Source: Pseudomonadota bacterium
GTDB lineage: Bacteria > Pseudomonadota > Alphaproteobacteria > SMXQ01
Length of the DNA stretch: 34,763 nt
Assembly: GCA_022545545.1 (NCBI GenBank)
Contig: JACZQV010000007.1
Span: 1-34,763, forward strand
Direction: 5' to 3'
Shown: piece by piece, positions 16,531 to 26,771 of the stretch
Numbering within the stretch: position 1 is the stretch's first letter
How the letters are laid out: the number at the start of each line of letters is the position of its first letter
The notes under the pieces: model-generated
Seen by the model: the letters and a program-made list of their open reading frames with translations, nothing else
Told to the model about the DNA's origin: nothing
Database searches by the model: none
Made by a program: the position numbers and the translations under genes

Positions 16531-16548
16531 TACTTACTTTCATAGAAG
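16529..16548 (+). repeat. Solitary repeat-element end between engB and argB
   Basis: AGTACTTACTTTCATAGAAG is identical to the first 20 bases of the complete element at 12824, with no partner end or internal element sequence next to it. Its first two bases are the last two of the engB stop codon, and its final GAAG, with the following AG, gives a GAAGAG ribosome site nine bases before the argB ATG at 16560. Confidence 0.85.
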
Positions 16549-16559
16549 AGTCCGCCGCC

Positions 16560-17465
16560 ATGAAACGCAAAGGCACATCCGACGACGTCTGGCTCGCCAA
16601 GGCGAAGACCCTTTCCGAGGCGCTGCCCTATATGCGCCGCTATGCCGGAGAGACCTTCGTCATCAAATACGGCGGCCATGCCATGGGCGACCCCAAGTTG
16701 GCCGGGCCTTTCGCCCGCGATGTCGTGTTGCTCAAGCAGGTCGGCATCAATCCCGTCGTCGTTCACGGCGGCGGGCCGCAGATCGGCGAAATGCTCGAGC
16801 GCCTGAAGATCAAGAGCTCGTTCATCGACGGCCTCAGGGTGACCGACCGCGACACGGTGGAAATCGTCGAAATGGTGCTCTCGGGATCGATCAACAAGCA
16901 GATCGTCACCTCGATCAACGAGGCCGGCGGCAAGGCGGTCGGCCTGTCGGGCAAGGACGCCAACCTGATCGAGGCGCGCAAGCTGCGCCGCACCCACCGC
17001 GAGAGCGATTCCAACATCGAGAAGATTCTCGATCTCGGCTTCGTCGGCGAACCCTACCGGATCAACCCCCACATCCTGACCACCTTCGAGGAAACCGACA
17101 TCATCCCGGTCATCGCCCCCATCGGCGTCGGGCGGAAGGGCGAGACCTACAACATCAACGCCGATACCCTCGCCGGCACCCTGGCGCCGGCGGTCGACGC
17201 CACCAGGCTGTTGATGCTGACCGATGTCAAGGGCGTACTGGACACGTCGGGCGAGGTGATCGCCGAGATGTCGGTGAGCGCGGCAAGGAAGTACATCAAG
17301 GACGGCACCATAACCGGCGGCATGATCCCCAAGGTCGAGACCTGCGCCTTGGCCGTCGAGGGCCGGGTGGACGCCGCCGTCATCATGGACGGCACGGTGC
17401 CGCACGCGCTGCTCCTGGAGATCTTCACGCCCCACGGCATCGGCACGCTGATTCACCGGGATTAG
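16560..17465 (+). CDS. argB: Acetylglutamate kinase
   Basis: 301 residues. It phosphorylates N-acetyl-L-glutamate with ATP in the second step of arginine synthesis. Motifs are [10 protein letters not shown] near 38, [13 protein letters not shown] near 68, the Asn/Lys stretch [42 protein letters not shown] (core [12 protein letters not shown]), and [14 protein letters not shown] near the C-terminus. The start [18 protein letters not shown] is set by family alignment and by GAAGAG upstream; longer frames lie in engB. It converges on the DUF2336 gene. Confidence 0.97.
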   Translation: MKRKGTSDDVWLAKAKTLSEALPYMRRYAGETFVIKYGGHAMGDPKLAGPFARDVVLLKQVGINPVVVHGGGPQIGEMLERLKIKSSFIDGLRVTDRDTVEIVEMVLSGSINKQIVTSINEAGGKAVGLSGKDANLIEARKLRRTHRESDSNIEKILDLGFVGEPYRINPHILTTFEETDIIPVIAPIGVGRKGETYNINADTLAGTLAPAVDATRLLMLTDVKGVLDTSGEVIAEMSVSAARKYIKDGTITGGMIPKVETCALAVEGRVDAAVIMDGTVPHALLLEIFTPHGIGTLIHRD

Positions 17466-17524
17466 ACCCCAAGGCCGCGCCGCCGGCGATCCCGGCAATC
17501 GAAAAAGCTTACTGAAAGGGGGCA

Positions 17525-17543
17525 CCTACCCAGGAGGGTATGG
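17525..17543. terminator. Candidate hairpin between convergent argB and DUF2336 gene
   Basis: TACCC AGGA GGGTA (17527-17540), with two more C-G pairs across a bulged T, lies in the 83-base gap between convergent genes. No T-run follows on either side, so it is a weak call. Confidence 0.3.
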
Positions 17544-17548
17544 GCGCC

Positions 17549-18856
17549 TCAGGTGGCGAAGAATTCCATCAGCCACTCCATCTCGTCTTTCGAGAGCGGA
17601 TAATCGACGCCGTCCTTGGCGTTGAGCACCTCGCCGATGCCGACATGGGCGAAACGGGTTTGCAGTTGGACGGCGAATCGCATGGAGAACCCTGACTTCC
17701 ACGTCAGCGCCGTGATTCCCTTGGCGCTCTGCGCCGAACTCACCCTTTCGACCACCCGTTTCCCCACGCCGGACTTGAGCGCCAGCGCCAAGGTGACGAA
17801 TTCGTGATTCCCCGTACCCAACGCCTCGGCGACGCGATCCTCGTCGAGCTTATCTTCGGCGTGGAGTCGACGGACAGTCTGGAGCGGCTCCTCGGCCGCC
17901 ATCTTCATCGCCGTCGGGTCGACCACCTCCGTGGCGGCGCCATTATCCGCCGCCGCGCCGTCATCGCCGAGACGCTGGTGCATGACCTCGGTCACCTCGT
18001 TCAATACCTCGGGGTCGAGGTCGGTGCGGTTCCTCAGTTCCATGAGAAGGGAATCGGCGACGAAGGTAGCGAGTTTCCTGACCGCTTTCCTCGGCAGCAG
18101 CGGCCGGCGGGCGAGCGGCGATTGCCACTCCTCGACCTGGATCGAACCCTCGACCAGACCGTCGAGGGTTTCCTCGCGAATCTGGGCGCTGGGATTGGCG
18201 AGAAGCTCGGTGATGGCGGGAACATCATCGGCGGCGACGATGGCGTCGGAGACCCGGGAGGAGACCTCCTTACGGCGCGAGATCGCGGACAGCCCGCCGT
18301 TGACCGGCAGGCGCTTGATGATTTCCAGCAGATCCTCGTCGGTCAGCAGAGGCGAGAACTCAAGAACGGGCTGGGCCACGGACGGCTCGGAGTCCATGGC
18401 GAGGCGCTTGATCACCCCCGGTGGCGCGGCGGTAACGTCCTTCAATGTCTCGGCCAGTATCTGGCGCACCTTCGTCAACTGGTCGCGGGCGAGAACCTCC
18501 AGCACCTCGTAGGTGGTCTGCTGAAGGCGGTCGTGCTCGTCCTGGCTCAACTCCGGCATCAGCCGGGAGATCTTGAGAGCCAGATCGGAGCGAACCCTGT
18601 CGTCGCGGTCATGGGCCAGCAAAAGATGGGCCTGAGCCGGTGTATTGGCGTTGACGGCGATATTGCGGCGGACCTCGGGCGATTCGTCCTCCGCCAGGTA
18701 GTAGAGAACCTCGGCACGGACATCTTCGCGATTCGCCAGGGACCGGCGCACCTTGGCGCTCGGGTGGCGGGCAAGCTGCTTCGTTTCCTCGTAGCTGAGC
18801 GTCGCGTCGGCGCCGAAACCGGCCCAGCCGAACAAGCGGAGCATCAAGGCCTTCAT
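17549..18856 (-). CDS. DUF2336 domain-containing protein
   Basis: 435 residues made largely of helical HEAT-like repeats. Short Arg-Val/Pro-Glu-Val-Arg patterns recur (SAKVRRSLANRED, SPEVRRNIAVNAN, TKVRQILAETLKD, SAQIREETLDGLV), as in HEAT-type repeat scaffolds. The C-terminal third (about 330-435) is a separate conserved part ending LSKDEMEWLMEFFAT. DUF2336 proteins are common in Rhodospirillales and their function is unknown to me; a protein-binding scaffold is the natural inference. The ATG overlaps the stop of the GGDEF gene (ATGA), so it is co-translated with c-di-GMP enzymes and may be their partner or effector. It has no signal peptide. Confidence 0.88.
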   Translation of the reverse strand: MKALMLRLFGWAGFGADATLSYEETKQLARHPSAKVRRSLANREDVRAEVLYYLAEDESPEVRRNIAVNANTPAQAHLLLAHDRDDRVRSDLALKISRLMPELSQDEHDRLQQTTYEVLEVLARDQLTKVRQILAETLKDVTAAPPGVIKRLAMDSEPSVAQPVLEFSPLLTDEDLLEIIKRLPVNGGLSAISRRKEVSSRVSDAIVAADDVPAITELLANPSAQIREETLDGLVEGSIQVEEWQSPLARRPLLPRKAVRKLATFVADSLLMELRNRTDLDPEVLNEVTEVMHQRLGDDGAAADNGAATEVVDPTAMKMAAEEPLQTVRRLHAEDKLDEDRVAEALGTGNHEFVTLALALKSGVGKRVVERVSSAQSAKGITALTWKSGFSMRFAVQLQTRFAHVGIGEVLNAKDGVDYPLSKDEMEWLMEFFAT

Positions 18857-20589
18857 GGCACGGCCGCCCTTCTCTCCGCCGCCGCCGCGGGCGGGGGGGC
18901 GATATCGAACCGGCCCTTGCCGCCGTGCTTCGCCATGTACATGGCCTGATCGGCCCTGGCCATGAGGTCTTCGAGGCTCTCTCCGCTGCCGGGCGCGACG
19001 GCGGCGATACCGAGCGATACGGTCAAGGGATGGGAGGGATCGCCGGAGAAGTCCTCCAGAGCCCGGCAGGCATCCAGCAACTCGCGCGCCCTTTCCTGCC
19101 CGGCAGGAAGGTCTGCGCCCTCCAGCCAGCAGGCGAACTCGTCACCGCCGAGGCGGGCAACCAGGTCTCGGGAACGCACCTTGGCAAGAAGGATCTCGCT
19201 CAGCCTGACCAGCGCCGCATCGCCCCGTCGATGGCCATGAAGGTCGTTGACCAGCTTGAAATTGTCGAGGTCACAGTAGATCAGGACCGCCGAATGGTCC
19301 GTGGCCGAGATCGTCTCGTAGCGGCGCCGGAGTTCGTTGAAGAAGGTTCGCCGGTTGAGCAATCCGGTCAACCCGTCGGTGCGGGACAGTTTCCGCAGCT
19401 TCTCGTGGTTGGCGATCTGTTCGTTGGCGATCCCGAGCTGGTCGGCGACTTCCAGGAGCAACCCGCGAACATTGTCGCTCCAGGGTATACCGCCCGCCTG
19501 GCGCCATAGGAATATCGCGCCGTTGACCGCATGGTGGTAGCGGGTGGCGATCGCCAGCCCTTGGCCGCCATCGATTTCCGCCGTCACCGGCAACTGGGTC
19601 CGCTCGAGCTTGTGAAGCAGCGCCTCGGTGGCCTCGGCATCTGGCAGATCGCCGAATTCCGCCGCCGGGACGATGGCGGGCCCGATGTCCCGCCGGTAAA
19701 TCCTGCAGCCGCTGGCGGCCAGGGCCCGCGCCGTCGCCGCGGCGGCGGCGCCCAGCATGTCGAGGGGGTCGACCTCATCGCGCATGGTGCGCACCATGTA
19801 GGTCAGAAGCCGCTCGCGATTGCGGGCGCGGGCAAGGGCGGAATCGCGCTCGCGGGCCTCGGTGACGTCGCGGCACACACCACGGGCGCCCAGCCACTCC
19901 CCGTCATCGCCGAGGAGAGGCACGCATGAAGCCAAAAGACAGGCCGGCGCCCCGTCGGCGCGGCGGAACCACAGCTCGACATCGGCCAGCGCATCGGTGG
20001 CGGTAAAGGGCATCGGCATCGGCGCGCCCCATTCCTCGACGAAGAAGTCACTGGGCGGCCGGCCCACCAATTCCTCCGCCCGGTATCCCAAAGCGCCCTG
20101 GGGCGATACGAAGGCGAACACCCCGCCGGCATCGGTCTCCCACGCGAAGTCGCTGGAGATCTCCACCAGATCCTTGTAACGCTGGCGCGACTCCACCAGG
20201 GCCGTGCGCAGATTGTGTTCGAGCACGACGTTACGGCCCAGTACCAGGGCGGAGGTTCCGTCCCCCATGGGAAGGATCGTCAACTCTACTCGCCCGCCGG
20301 AAGCCGCTTCGGGCACTACGACGGCCTCGACCCTGGCGGCATTGTCGGCGAGGGACTCGGAGATGGCTTTGGCGACCGCCGGGTGCGCCACCAGCCGGGA
20401 CGCTTCGGCTTCCCCGGCGCCCCATCCGTTGCTGGCGAGCACCCGCCCTTCCCCATCCACGAACATGGCCGGGCCGGGATAACGTGACAACACATTTCCC
20501 GAATCGAAAAGCACGCCCAGGGCGGCTTTTGCTGGACCTGATTTTCCGCCGCCCCGGCGCCATCGCCGTAGGAGCCGCGGAATTCTCAT
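18853..20589 (-). CDS. PAS-PAS-GAF diguanylate cyclase (GGDEF)
   Basis: 578 residues from the ATG one base after the EAL gene stop, with GGAGG upstream; the longer frame is EAL sequence in another phase. A basic N-terminus (MRIPRLLRRWRR) leads to a PAS-like domain (about 34-125), a second PAS (about 138-248, SSDFAWETDAGGVFAFVSPQG), a GAF-like domain (about 262-395) and a GGDEF domain (about 405-565). The active-site GGDEF is intact, the metal Asp lies in YCDLDNFKLVND, and the inhibitory site RxxD is present as RSRD five residues before GGDEF. It should make c-di-GMP from two GTP with product inhibition. No membrane segment is seen, so it is a cytosolic sensor; ligands are unknown. Confidence 0.92.
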   Translation of the reverse strand: MRIPRLLRRWRRGGGKSGPAKAALGVLFDSGNVLSRYPGPAMFVDGEGRVLASNGWGAGEAEASRLVAHPAVAKAISESLADNAARVEAVVVPEAASGGRVELTILPMGDGTSALVLGRNVVLEHNLRTALVESRQRYKDLVEISSDFAWETDAGGVFAFVSPQGALGYRAEELVGRPPSDFFVEEWGAPMPMPFTATDALADVELWFRRADGAPACLLASCVPLLGDDGEWLGARGVCRDVTEARERDSALARARNRERLLTYMVRTMRDEVDPLDMLGAAAAATARALAASGCRIYRRDIGPAIVPAAEFGDLPDAEATEALLHKLERTQLPVTAEIDGGQGLAIATRYHHAVNGAIFLWRQAGGIPWSDNVRGLLLEVADQLGIANEQIANHEKLRKLSRTDGLTGLLNRRTFFNELRRRYETISATDHSAVLIYCDLDNFKLVNDLHGHRRGDAALVRLSEILLAKVRSRDLVARLGGDEFACWLEGADLPAGQERARELLDACRALEDFSGDPSHPLTVSLGIAAVAPGSGESLEDLMARADQAMYMAKHGGKGRFDIAPPPAAAAERRAAVP

Positions 20590-20590
20590 C

Positions 20591-22333
20591 CTACCTCCGT
20601 CCACTGGCTTTTTTGGCCGTCGGTGGAAACTCTTCGTTCGGGTCGTTTTCCCCGCCGGTCTCGTCGAAGGTGGTGATATCCGCGGACGGCCTGCCGAAAA
20701 GATAACCTTGGCCAAAGTCGACGCCGCACTCGCGAAGGAACCCGATGCATTCCTCCTCCTCCACCATCTCGGCGACGGTGGCGATCCCGAGATCGTTGCA
20801 AAGGCCTGCCATCGCTTTCAGGAATGCTCTTCCCTTACCCGTCGAGAGAGCGTCGCGTACGTAAGCGCCGTCGATCTTGACGACATCCACATCCAGTGCC
20901 CTGAGGTACTGGAAGGCCGCCGCGCCGGCGCCGAAGTCGTCGAGACAGACCTTGTGGCCGGCCTGGCGCAGGCTCTGGACCGACCGGTTGACGGCTTCGA
21001 GGTCCACGATCTTGGCCGATTCGGTGATCTCGAACAGAATCTTGTCGCGCAATTCTTCGTGCTTCGCCAACAGCCTCTGTAGGGCCCTGACGAAAGCCGG
21101 AGACCCGATCGAGCTGCCGGAGATGTTCACGGCCACCATGTAATCCCGTCCATTACGGCGGGTCTCGGTGAGCCAGTCGATCACCTTGGCGCACATGGCA
21201 AGGTCGAAGTCACAGACCATCCCGGTCTGTTCGGCGAAGGTGATGGCGCCATAGGGGGTGATGCGGTCCCCGAAGGCGCTGAACCGGGCCAGCACCTCGT
21301 AATGGTGGGGGCTGCGCGTCGCCAGATCGACCACGGGCTGGAAGGCCAATTCGAAGTTCGACTTGGTCACCACGGTTTTGAATTCGGTCATCCTGTCGAC
21401 CGTATCGCCCATCATGGCGGTCAGGGCGGCGGACAGGTTGTCGACGGCGAATCCCTCGGCGTCCTCGGTGCAGAAGCGGTTGATGGTATAGGCCAGCGCC
21501 TTGACCGAATCCGATTCGCTCATATCGGCGACGTCCATCTCGAGCGTCGCCGAACGGACCGTCACGCCGGCATTCTCCGGGTCCAACTTGCGGGTAAACT
21601 CTTGCAGATGCGCGCACAGCCCATCGACGTTCTTGCCCCTGGCGTGGACAAGTCCGTAACTTTCATCGGCGAACTGCCCGGCCATATGGTCGTCGACGGC
21701 TTCCGCCCTGAAACACCTGCTGACGGTGGACATCAACTCATGCTTGGCCCGGTCGTCGAGCCGCGCCCGCAACTCGAGAAGATTCTCGAGCCTGAGCAGC
21801 GTCAGCGCGTACTCCTTGCCGGCCTCACGGCCGGCAAGCAGACATTCGCCGGTCGTCTCGGCGAAACTCAGCGCTCCGGTAAGGCTGTTTTCCCTCCTGG
21901 CGGCGGGTTCCTCCTCCATGCCGAATAGCAGGCCTCCCGGCCCCACCCTCAACGCCAGATAATAATGGCCGCCCATATCGGGCAAATGACAGCCGAGCAG
22001 CGTCAGCGGCGGCGTGTCGCCGTCCGGCCCGTCGAGGTGGATGATGACGCTCTCGAGGCGGTGCCCGGCGGCGGCGTGTTTCATGATCTCGCGCACCAGG
22101 GGACGGTCCCTCGGCGCCACGAGGTCGATAAAGGAAAGGCCCTGAAGATCCTCGGGCGCACTGCCCGTCAACGCCATGGTGGCGCCGGCGGCGAAGGCCA
22201 CGGTCAAATTCGGGGTGAGTTCGAGCAGCATGTCCGAGGCGCAGAATGCGAGCGCGGCATACCGGTCCCGGTCGGCGCGCAGGGCGCGCGCCTGACCGTC
22301 CCATGAAGCTTCGCTATTTTGCCCTCGAGCCAT
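20591..22333 (-). CDS. PAS-EAL c-di-GMP phosphodiesterase
   Basis: 580 residues from the ATG at 22333; a GTG seven codons earlier (22354) is possible, and neither start has a strong ribosome site. Residues about 20-130 look PAS-like (MLLELTPNLTVAFAAGATMALTG). The middle is a helical region that may contain a degenerate GGDEF-like fold. The EAL domain occupies about 325-565: EVLARF (the EAL signature), VNISGSS, FEITES, LDDFGAGAAAF, VVKIDG, VAEMVEEEE, and QGYLFGRP. The metal and catalytic residues appear present, so it probably hydrolyses c-di-GMP to pGpG. It is the first gene of the three-gene set with the diguanylate cyclase and DUF2336 protein. Confidence 0.9.
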   Translation of the reverse strand: MARGQNSEASWDGQARALRADRDRYAALAFCASDMLLELTPNLTVAFAAGATMALTGSAPEDLQGLSFIDLVAPRDRPLVREIMKHAAAGHRLESVIIHLDGPDGDTPPLTLLGCHLPDMGGHYYLALRVGPGGLLFGMEEEPAARRENSLTGALSFAETTGECLLAGREAGKEYALTLLRLENLLELRARLDDRAKHELMSTVSRCFRAEAVDDHMAGQFADESYGLVHARGKNVDGLCAHLQEFTRKLDPENAGVTVRSATLEMDVADMSESDSVKALAYTINRFCTEDAEGFAVDNLSAALTAMMGDTVDRMTEFKTVVTKSNFELAFQPVVDLATRSPHHYEVLARFSAFGDRITPYGAITFAEQTGMVCDFDLAMCAKVIDWLTETRRNGRDYMVAVNISGSSIGSPAFVRALQRLLAKHEELRDKILFEITESAKIVDLEAVNRSVQSLRQAGHKVCLDDFGAGAAAFQYLRALDVDVVKIDGAYVRDALSTGKGRAFLKAMAGLCNDLGIATVAEMVEEEECIGFLRECGVDFGQGYLFGRPSADITTFDETGGENDPNEEFPPTAKKASGRR

Positions 22334-22701
22334 TCCACACCAACATTCGATCACCGGCCCGCGCCGCAGGGGACCTGAGCCCCGCCACGGTCGCGAAACG
22401 GCCGATAATCCGTGTTTTGAACAGACCTCTAACCACCGTATAGGGTACCCTCGCCCTACTTAAGGAAGCGTTACATGGAGGGCCGGAATTGACCCTCTCA
22501 AACCCGCGGAAACCTTGGGTTCCAGGGCCTTCCCATGGCCCGGGACGGCGGAAACCACTGGACGCCATGGTTAACGTCCCCCGCCGGGCGCCAGGGCGAT
22601 GCCCTGGATGAGCCGGCGATGGCCGGGCGACGGTTGACAGGAACCTGAGCCTTGCGCATGTTCTCACCCTTTCCCGATCGCCCTTTATCGAAGACGAGCG
22701 G
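22334..22701. promoter_or_regulatory. Divergent intergenic region, EAL gene / dapD
   Basis: 368 bases with no supported gene. It contains the palindrome AGGGTACCCT at about 22442-22451, and a perfect hairpin CCAGGGC GAT GCCCTGG at 22591-22607. A stretch at about 22530-22625 is rich in CCATGG/CCGGGC/GCCGGCG words like a worn extragenic palindromic repeat. Promoters for both directions are expected; AT-richer bases around 22412-22470 may serve the EAL operon, but no -35/-10 pair is convincing. The 74- and 174-residue frames on the minus strand show no family features. Confidence 0.45.
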
Positions 22702-23555
<854 letters not shown>

Positions 23556-23559
<4 letters not shown>

Positions 23560-24728
23560 CGCCGCTGACCGAACCCCTTGGACTGGCCAGGGCGTTGATC
23601 CGCTGCCCGTCGGTGACGCCAGACGACGCCGGGGCGCTGGATGTCCTCGAGGCGACGCTCGAAGAGCTCGGCTTTTCCTGCCACAAGCTGGTTTTCTCGG
23701 AGGAAGGCACGGCGGATGTCGCCAACCTTTACGCCCGCCTCGGCGAGGCCTCGCCCAATTTCTGTTTCGCCGGGCACACCGACGTGGTGCCGGTGGGCAA
23801 CCCCGAAGGCTGGGACACCGACCCGTTCGGCGCCGAGATCGTCGACGGCCATCTTTGCGGCCGGGGCGCCGCCGACATGAAGGGCGCCATCGCCAGTTTC
23901 GTCGCCGCGCTGGCCCGGTTCCTGGCCCAACGCCCGGACGGCTTCGACGGCTCGATCAGCCTTCTGATCACCGGCGACGAGGAGGGGTTGGCCATCAACG
24001 GCACGGTCAAGGTGCTGGATTGGCTCGGGGAGCGGGGGGAGGCGCTCGATGTCTGCCTGGTCGGCGAGCCGACGAACCCGGAGAAACTGGGCGATATGAT
24101 CAAGATCGGCCGGCGCGGCAGCCTGGTGGGCCATCTCACGGTCTTTGGCACCCAGGGCCATACCGCCTACGGCCACCTCGCCGACAACCCGATCCCGAGG
24201 CTCATCGAGATGCTGGGGGCGATCACAGAGAAGGGCCTGGACGAGGGCACCGACCACTTCCAGCCCTCGGCCATCGAGATCAGCACCATCGACACCGGCA
24301 ATGCGGCGACCAACCTGATCCCCGACCGGACCTCGGCCTCGTTCAACATCCGCTTCAACGACCTGCACACCGCCGCCTCGATCGAGCGCTGGCTGCGCCA
24401 GACCTTCGACAAGATCGGCGGCGATAAGCACGGCGGGCGCTATGAGCTCAAGCTGCAGGTCTCGGGCGAGGCGTTCCTGTGCCCGCCGGGGGAGTGGAGC
24501 GAGCTCGTCGCCGGCGCCGTCGAGAGGACGATCGGCATCCGGCCGGAACTCTCGACCTCGGGCGGCACGTCCGACGCCCGCTTCATCCAGCGCGCCTGTC
24601 CCGTCGCCGAGTTCGGCCTCCCCGGCAAGACCATGCACAAGGCCAACGAAAGGACGGCGCTCGGCGACCTCGAGAAGCTGGCCGATATCTACAAGGCCGT
24701 GCTCGACGACTATTTCGCCGGCCGATGA
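23556..24728 (+). CDS. dapE: Succinyl-diaminopimelate desuccinylase
   Basis: 390 residues, an M20 metallopeptidase-type enzyme. Metal and catalytic residues lie in [11 protein letters not shown] (near 69-79), GRGAADMKG (near 101), GDEEG, GEPTN and MHKANE near the end; the dimerisation lid is between. It releases succinate from N-succinyl-LL-diaminopimelate. The start at 23556 is inside the dapD stop. Longer frames upstream only reflect dapD in another phase. Confidence 0.97.
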
Positions 24729-25288
24729 TTTCGGCGCGGGAGACGGCATTCGCGCTTTCCGGGGCCTTGCGTCTGGCGCGGATGGACCCCGGGGGGCTGG
24801 GCCATTTCGACACCTCCATCGCCGGGTTCTGGCGCTCGTTCTATGCCGCCGTCGTGGTGGCGCCCGCCTATGTCCTGCTGATCGCCTTCGATGCCGCCCT
24901 GCGCCCGGTCGGCGCCGGGCCGATGAGGTGGGTGCTGGTCGACGGCATCGCCTACGTCATCGAGTGGACGGCCTATCCGCTGGCGATGGTCTATATCACG
25001 CGCTGGCTCGCGTGCGGCGACAACTACATCCGCTACATCGTCGCCCACAATTGGGCCAACGTGCTTGGCATCGCCCTCTTCCTGCCGGTCGCCGCCATCG
25101 CCGTGCTCAACCCGGCGATGGCGGGGCTTCTCTATTTGGCGATGATCGCGGTGTTCGTCTATCAGTGGTATGTGGCCCGGACCGCCCTCGAAATCACCGG
25201 CGGAGAGGCCGCGGTGCTCATGGTCTTCAACCTCGTATTGAGTTTCTTCATCAGCGTCGTCGGCGGTGTGATGCTGCATAGGTCCTAG
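24725..25288 (+). CDS. Small multi-pass membrane protein, hypothetical
   Basis: 187 residues starting inside the dapE stop (ATGA). About five hydrophobic segments are visible: [17 protein letters not shown] (near 39-55), [20 protein letters not shown] (near 69-88), [34 protein letters not shown], and [17 protein letters not shown]. The organisation resembles conserved alphaproteobacterial YIP1-like membrane proteins found after dapE, but I cannot name a function. Coupling to dapE suggests only shared expression. Confidence 0.8.
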   Translation: MISARETAFALSGALRLARMDPGGLGHFDTSIAGFWRSFYAAVVVAPAYVLLIAFDAALRPVGAGPMRWVLVDGIAYVIEWTAYPLAMVYITRWLACGDNYIRYIVAHNWANVLGIALFLPVAAIAVLNPAMAGLLYLAMIAVFVYQWYVARTALEITGGEAAVLMVFNLVLSFFISVVGGVMLHRS

Positions 25289-25300
25289 GGTCGGGCCGGA

Positions 25301-25334
25301 CCGAAGGCCGGGAGGTATCGGCCCCTATCTTCGG
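25301..25334. terminator. Candidate stem-loop between convergent genes
   Basis: CCGAAG (25301-25306) pairs with CTTCGG (25329-25334), and a GGCC/GGCC pairing inside extends it. It lies in the 58-base gap between the membrane protein gene and the convergent hypothetical gene. No T-run is present. Confidence 0.3.
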
Positions 25335-25346
25335 AGATTCGTGGCT

Positions 25347-25823
25347 CTAGCCGTAGAATTCGAGGATCTCGGCGCGGACACCGGCGGGCATGCGGTAAAG
25401 ATATTCCGACCTTTGCCCCAGCCACTCACGGTCAAGGAACAACCCCTTGCGCCCGGGGATAAGGCGATCCGCGGTCTTGCCGATGCCGCCGAAGACGCCG
25501 GCGAGCTTCTGGGAGGAGCTCAAGCCCAGGATCTCCTTGAGCTCGCTCGAGGTGATCCCCTCGTCGCCCGCCTGGGCGATTTCCCACAGCAGATTGGCGG
25601 CGAGCCTCTCGGGCCCGTAGCGGCGGCAGATCGCGGCGACTTCCCCGGCGCCGAGCCCGGCCTCCGCCTCTCCGCCGGACGGCGGGGCGAGGCCTTCGGC
25701 AAGCGCCGGCGCTCCCTTGAGGTCGACGACGAGGCGCCCGGCCCGCAAGGCATCGGTGAACTCCCTTATCGTCGTCGTCACGCTGACCACCACCTGGCGG
25801 TCACGGGTGAGATTGATCTCCAT
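25347..25823 (-). CDS. Hypothetical protein with possible winged-helix segment
   Basis: 158 residues with a clear ribosome site (AGAGGA seven bases upstream of the ATG). The N-terminal 35 residues look like a beta/alpha start (MEINLTRDRQVVVSVTTTIR). A Gly/Ala/Glu-rich linker follows at about 43-62. The segment EGITSSELKEILGLSSSQKLAGVFGGIGK (in part: EGITSSELKEILGLSSSQ, near 88-105) has the look of a winged helix-turn-helix. I do not recognise a named family. It is downstream of truA on the same strand but has its own AT-rich leader with repeated motifs, so it is probably separately controlled, possibly by itself. Confidence 0.7.
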   Translation of the reverse strand: MEINLTRDRQVVVSVTTTIREFTDALRAGRLVVDLKGAPALAEGLAPPSGGEAEAGLGAGEVAAICRRYGPERLAANLLWEIAQAGDEGITSSELKEILGLSSSQKLAGVFGGIGKTADRLIPGRKGLFLDREWLGQRSEYLYRMPAGVRAEILEFYG

Positions 25824-26033
25824 GGCCGATTCCTCTTATACACTGTATTTATCTAGTTTACACTACATATACTTTCTTGTGAACTGCCTTAATTTCCCAA
25901 TTATCTGGGAGAAACGACCGATTCCGGCGAATCAATTTACACTACGTATACATTTTCGAAACATGAAATCCGTACTGCCGCGGGCGCCGGTAGGCTTCGC
26001 CGCGGGCCGTGGCCGGGCCAAAAACAAGGGCGT
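25824..26033 (-). promoter_or_regulatory. AT-rich leader with repeated operator-like motif
   Basis: The motif TTTACACTACRTATAC occurs exactly twice (25857-25872 and 25936-25951, starts 79 bases apart). A related TATACACTGTATTT lies at 25837-25850, next to the ribosome site. Between them is the inverted repeat TCCCA ATTATC TGGGA. The stretch from about 25835 to 25965 is far richer in A/T than anything nearby. The simplest reading is a promoter with multiple sites for one regulator, controlling the gene at 25347-25823. Confidence 0.6.
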
Positions 26034-26771
26034 TCAGTAGCGGACTTCGACCAGGTAAAGCCCTTCGGGCGGCGCCGTCGGCCCGCCCTTGGCGCGGTCC
26101 CGCGCCTCGAGCGCCGCCTTGACGTCCGCGGGCCGCCATTTGCCCTCGCCGACGAGCTTCAAGGTGCCGGTGATGATCCGCACCTGGTTGAGCAGGAACG
26201 AGCGCGAGCGCGCGACGATGACGACCTCTTCGCCGGTCCGCGTGACGCTCATCTCATCCAGGGTCCTGACCGGGGACTCCGCCTGGCAGGCGACGCCGCG
26301 AAAGGTCGTGAAGTCGTGCTCGCCCACGAGCGCCTCGGCCGCTGCCGCCATGGCGCCGTGATCGAGCGGCGCGGCCACGCGCAAGGCGCGCCCGCGCTCG
26401 AGCGTCAGCGGTGAGCGCCGGTTGATGATGCGGTAGCGATAGGCGCGGGATTTGGCCGAGAAACGGGCATGGAAATCCCCGTCGACGGCTTCCGAGCCGA
26501 TGACCGCGACGGGCAGGGGTTTGAGGTGATAGTTGATGGCGTCCCTGACCTTCGCCGCGCCGATCTCCTTGGCGAGGTCGAAATGGGCGACCTGACCGGT
26601 GGCGTGGACCCCGGCGTCGGTGCGCCCGGCGCCGAAAAGGGTCACTTTCTCCTGGGCGAAGGCGAGGATCGCCTCCTCCAGGGCCTGCTGCACCGAAAGC
26701 CCGTTGTCCTGGCGCTGCCAGCCGACGAAGGGGCCGCCGTCATATTCGACCGTCAGTTTGAACCGGGTCAT
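26034..26771 (-). CDS. truA: tRNA pseudouridine(38-40) synthase
   Basis: 245 residues. The catalytic Asp lies in [18 protein letters not shown] (near 47-64). [21 protein letters not shown] is the standard N-terminus, and [16 protein letters not shown] the standard C-terminal motif. It isomerises uridines 38-40 in the anticodon arm of many tRNAs. Its ATG overlaps the fmt stop (ATGA), giving the order def-fmt-truA. Confidence 0.97.
   Translation of the reverse strand: MTRFKLTVEYDGGPFVGWQRQDNGLSVQQALEEAILAFAQEKVTLFGAGRTDAGVHATGQVAHFDLAKEIGAAKVRDAINYHLKPLPVAVIGSEAVDGDFHARFSAKSRAYRYRIINRRSPLTLERGRALRVAAPLDHGAMAAAAEALVGEHDFTTFRGVACQAESPVRTLDEMSVTRTGEEVVIVARSRSFLLNQVRIITGTLKLVGEGKWRPADVKAALEARDRAKGGPTAPPEGLYLVEVRY

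Noticed and set aside
24442-25281. 279-residue frame overlapping dapE and the membrane protein
   Set aside because: Arg/Ser/Ala-rich out-of-phase reading of two real genes.
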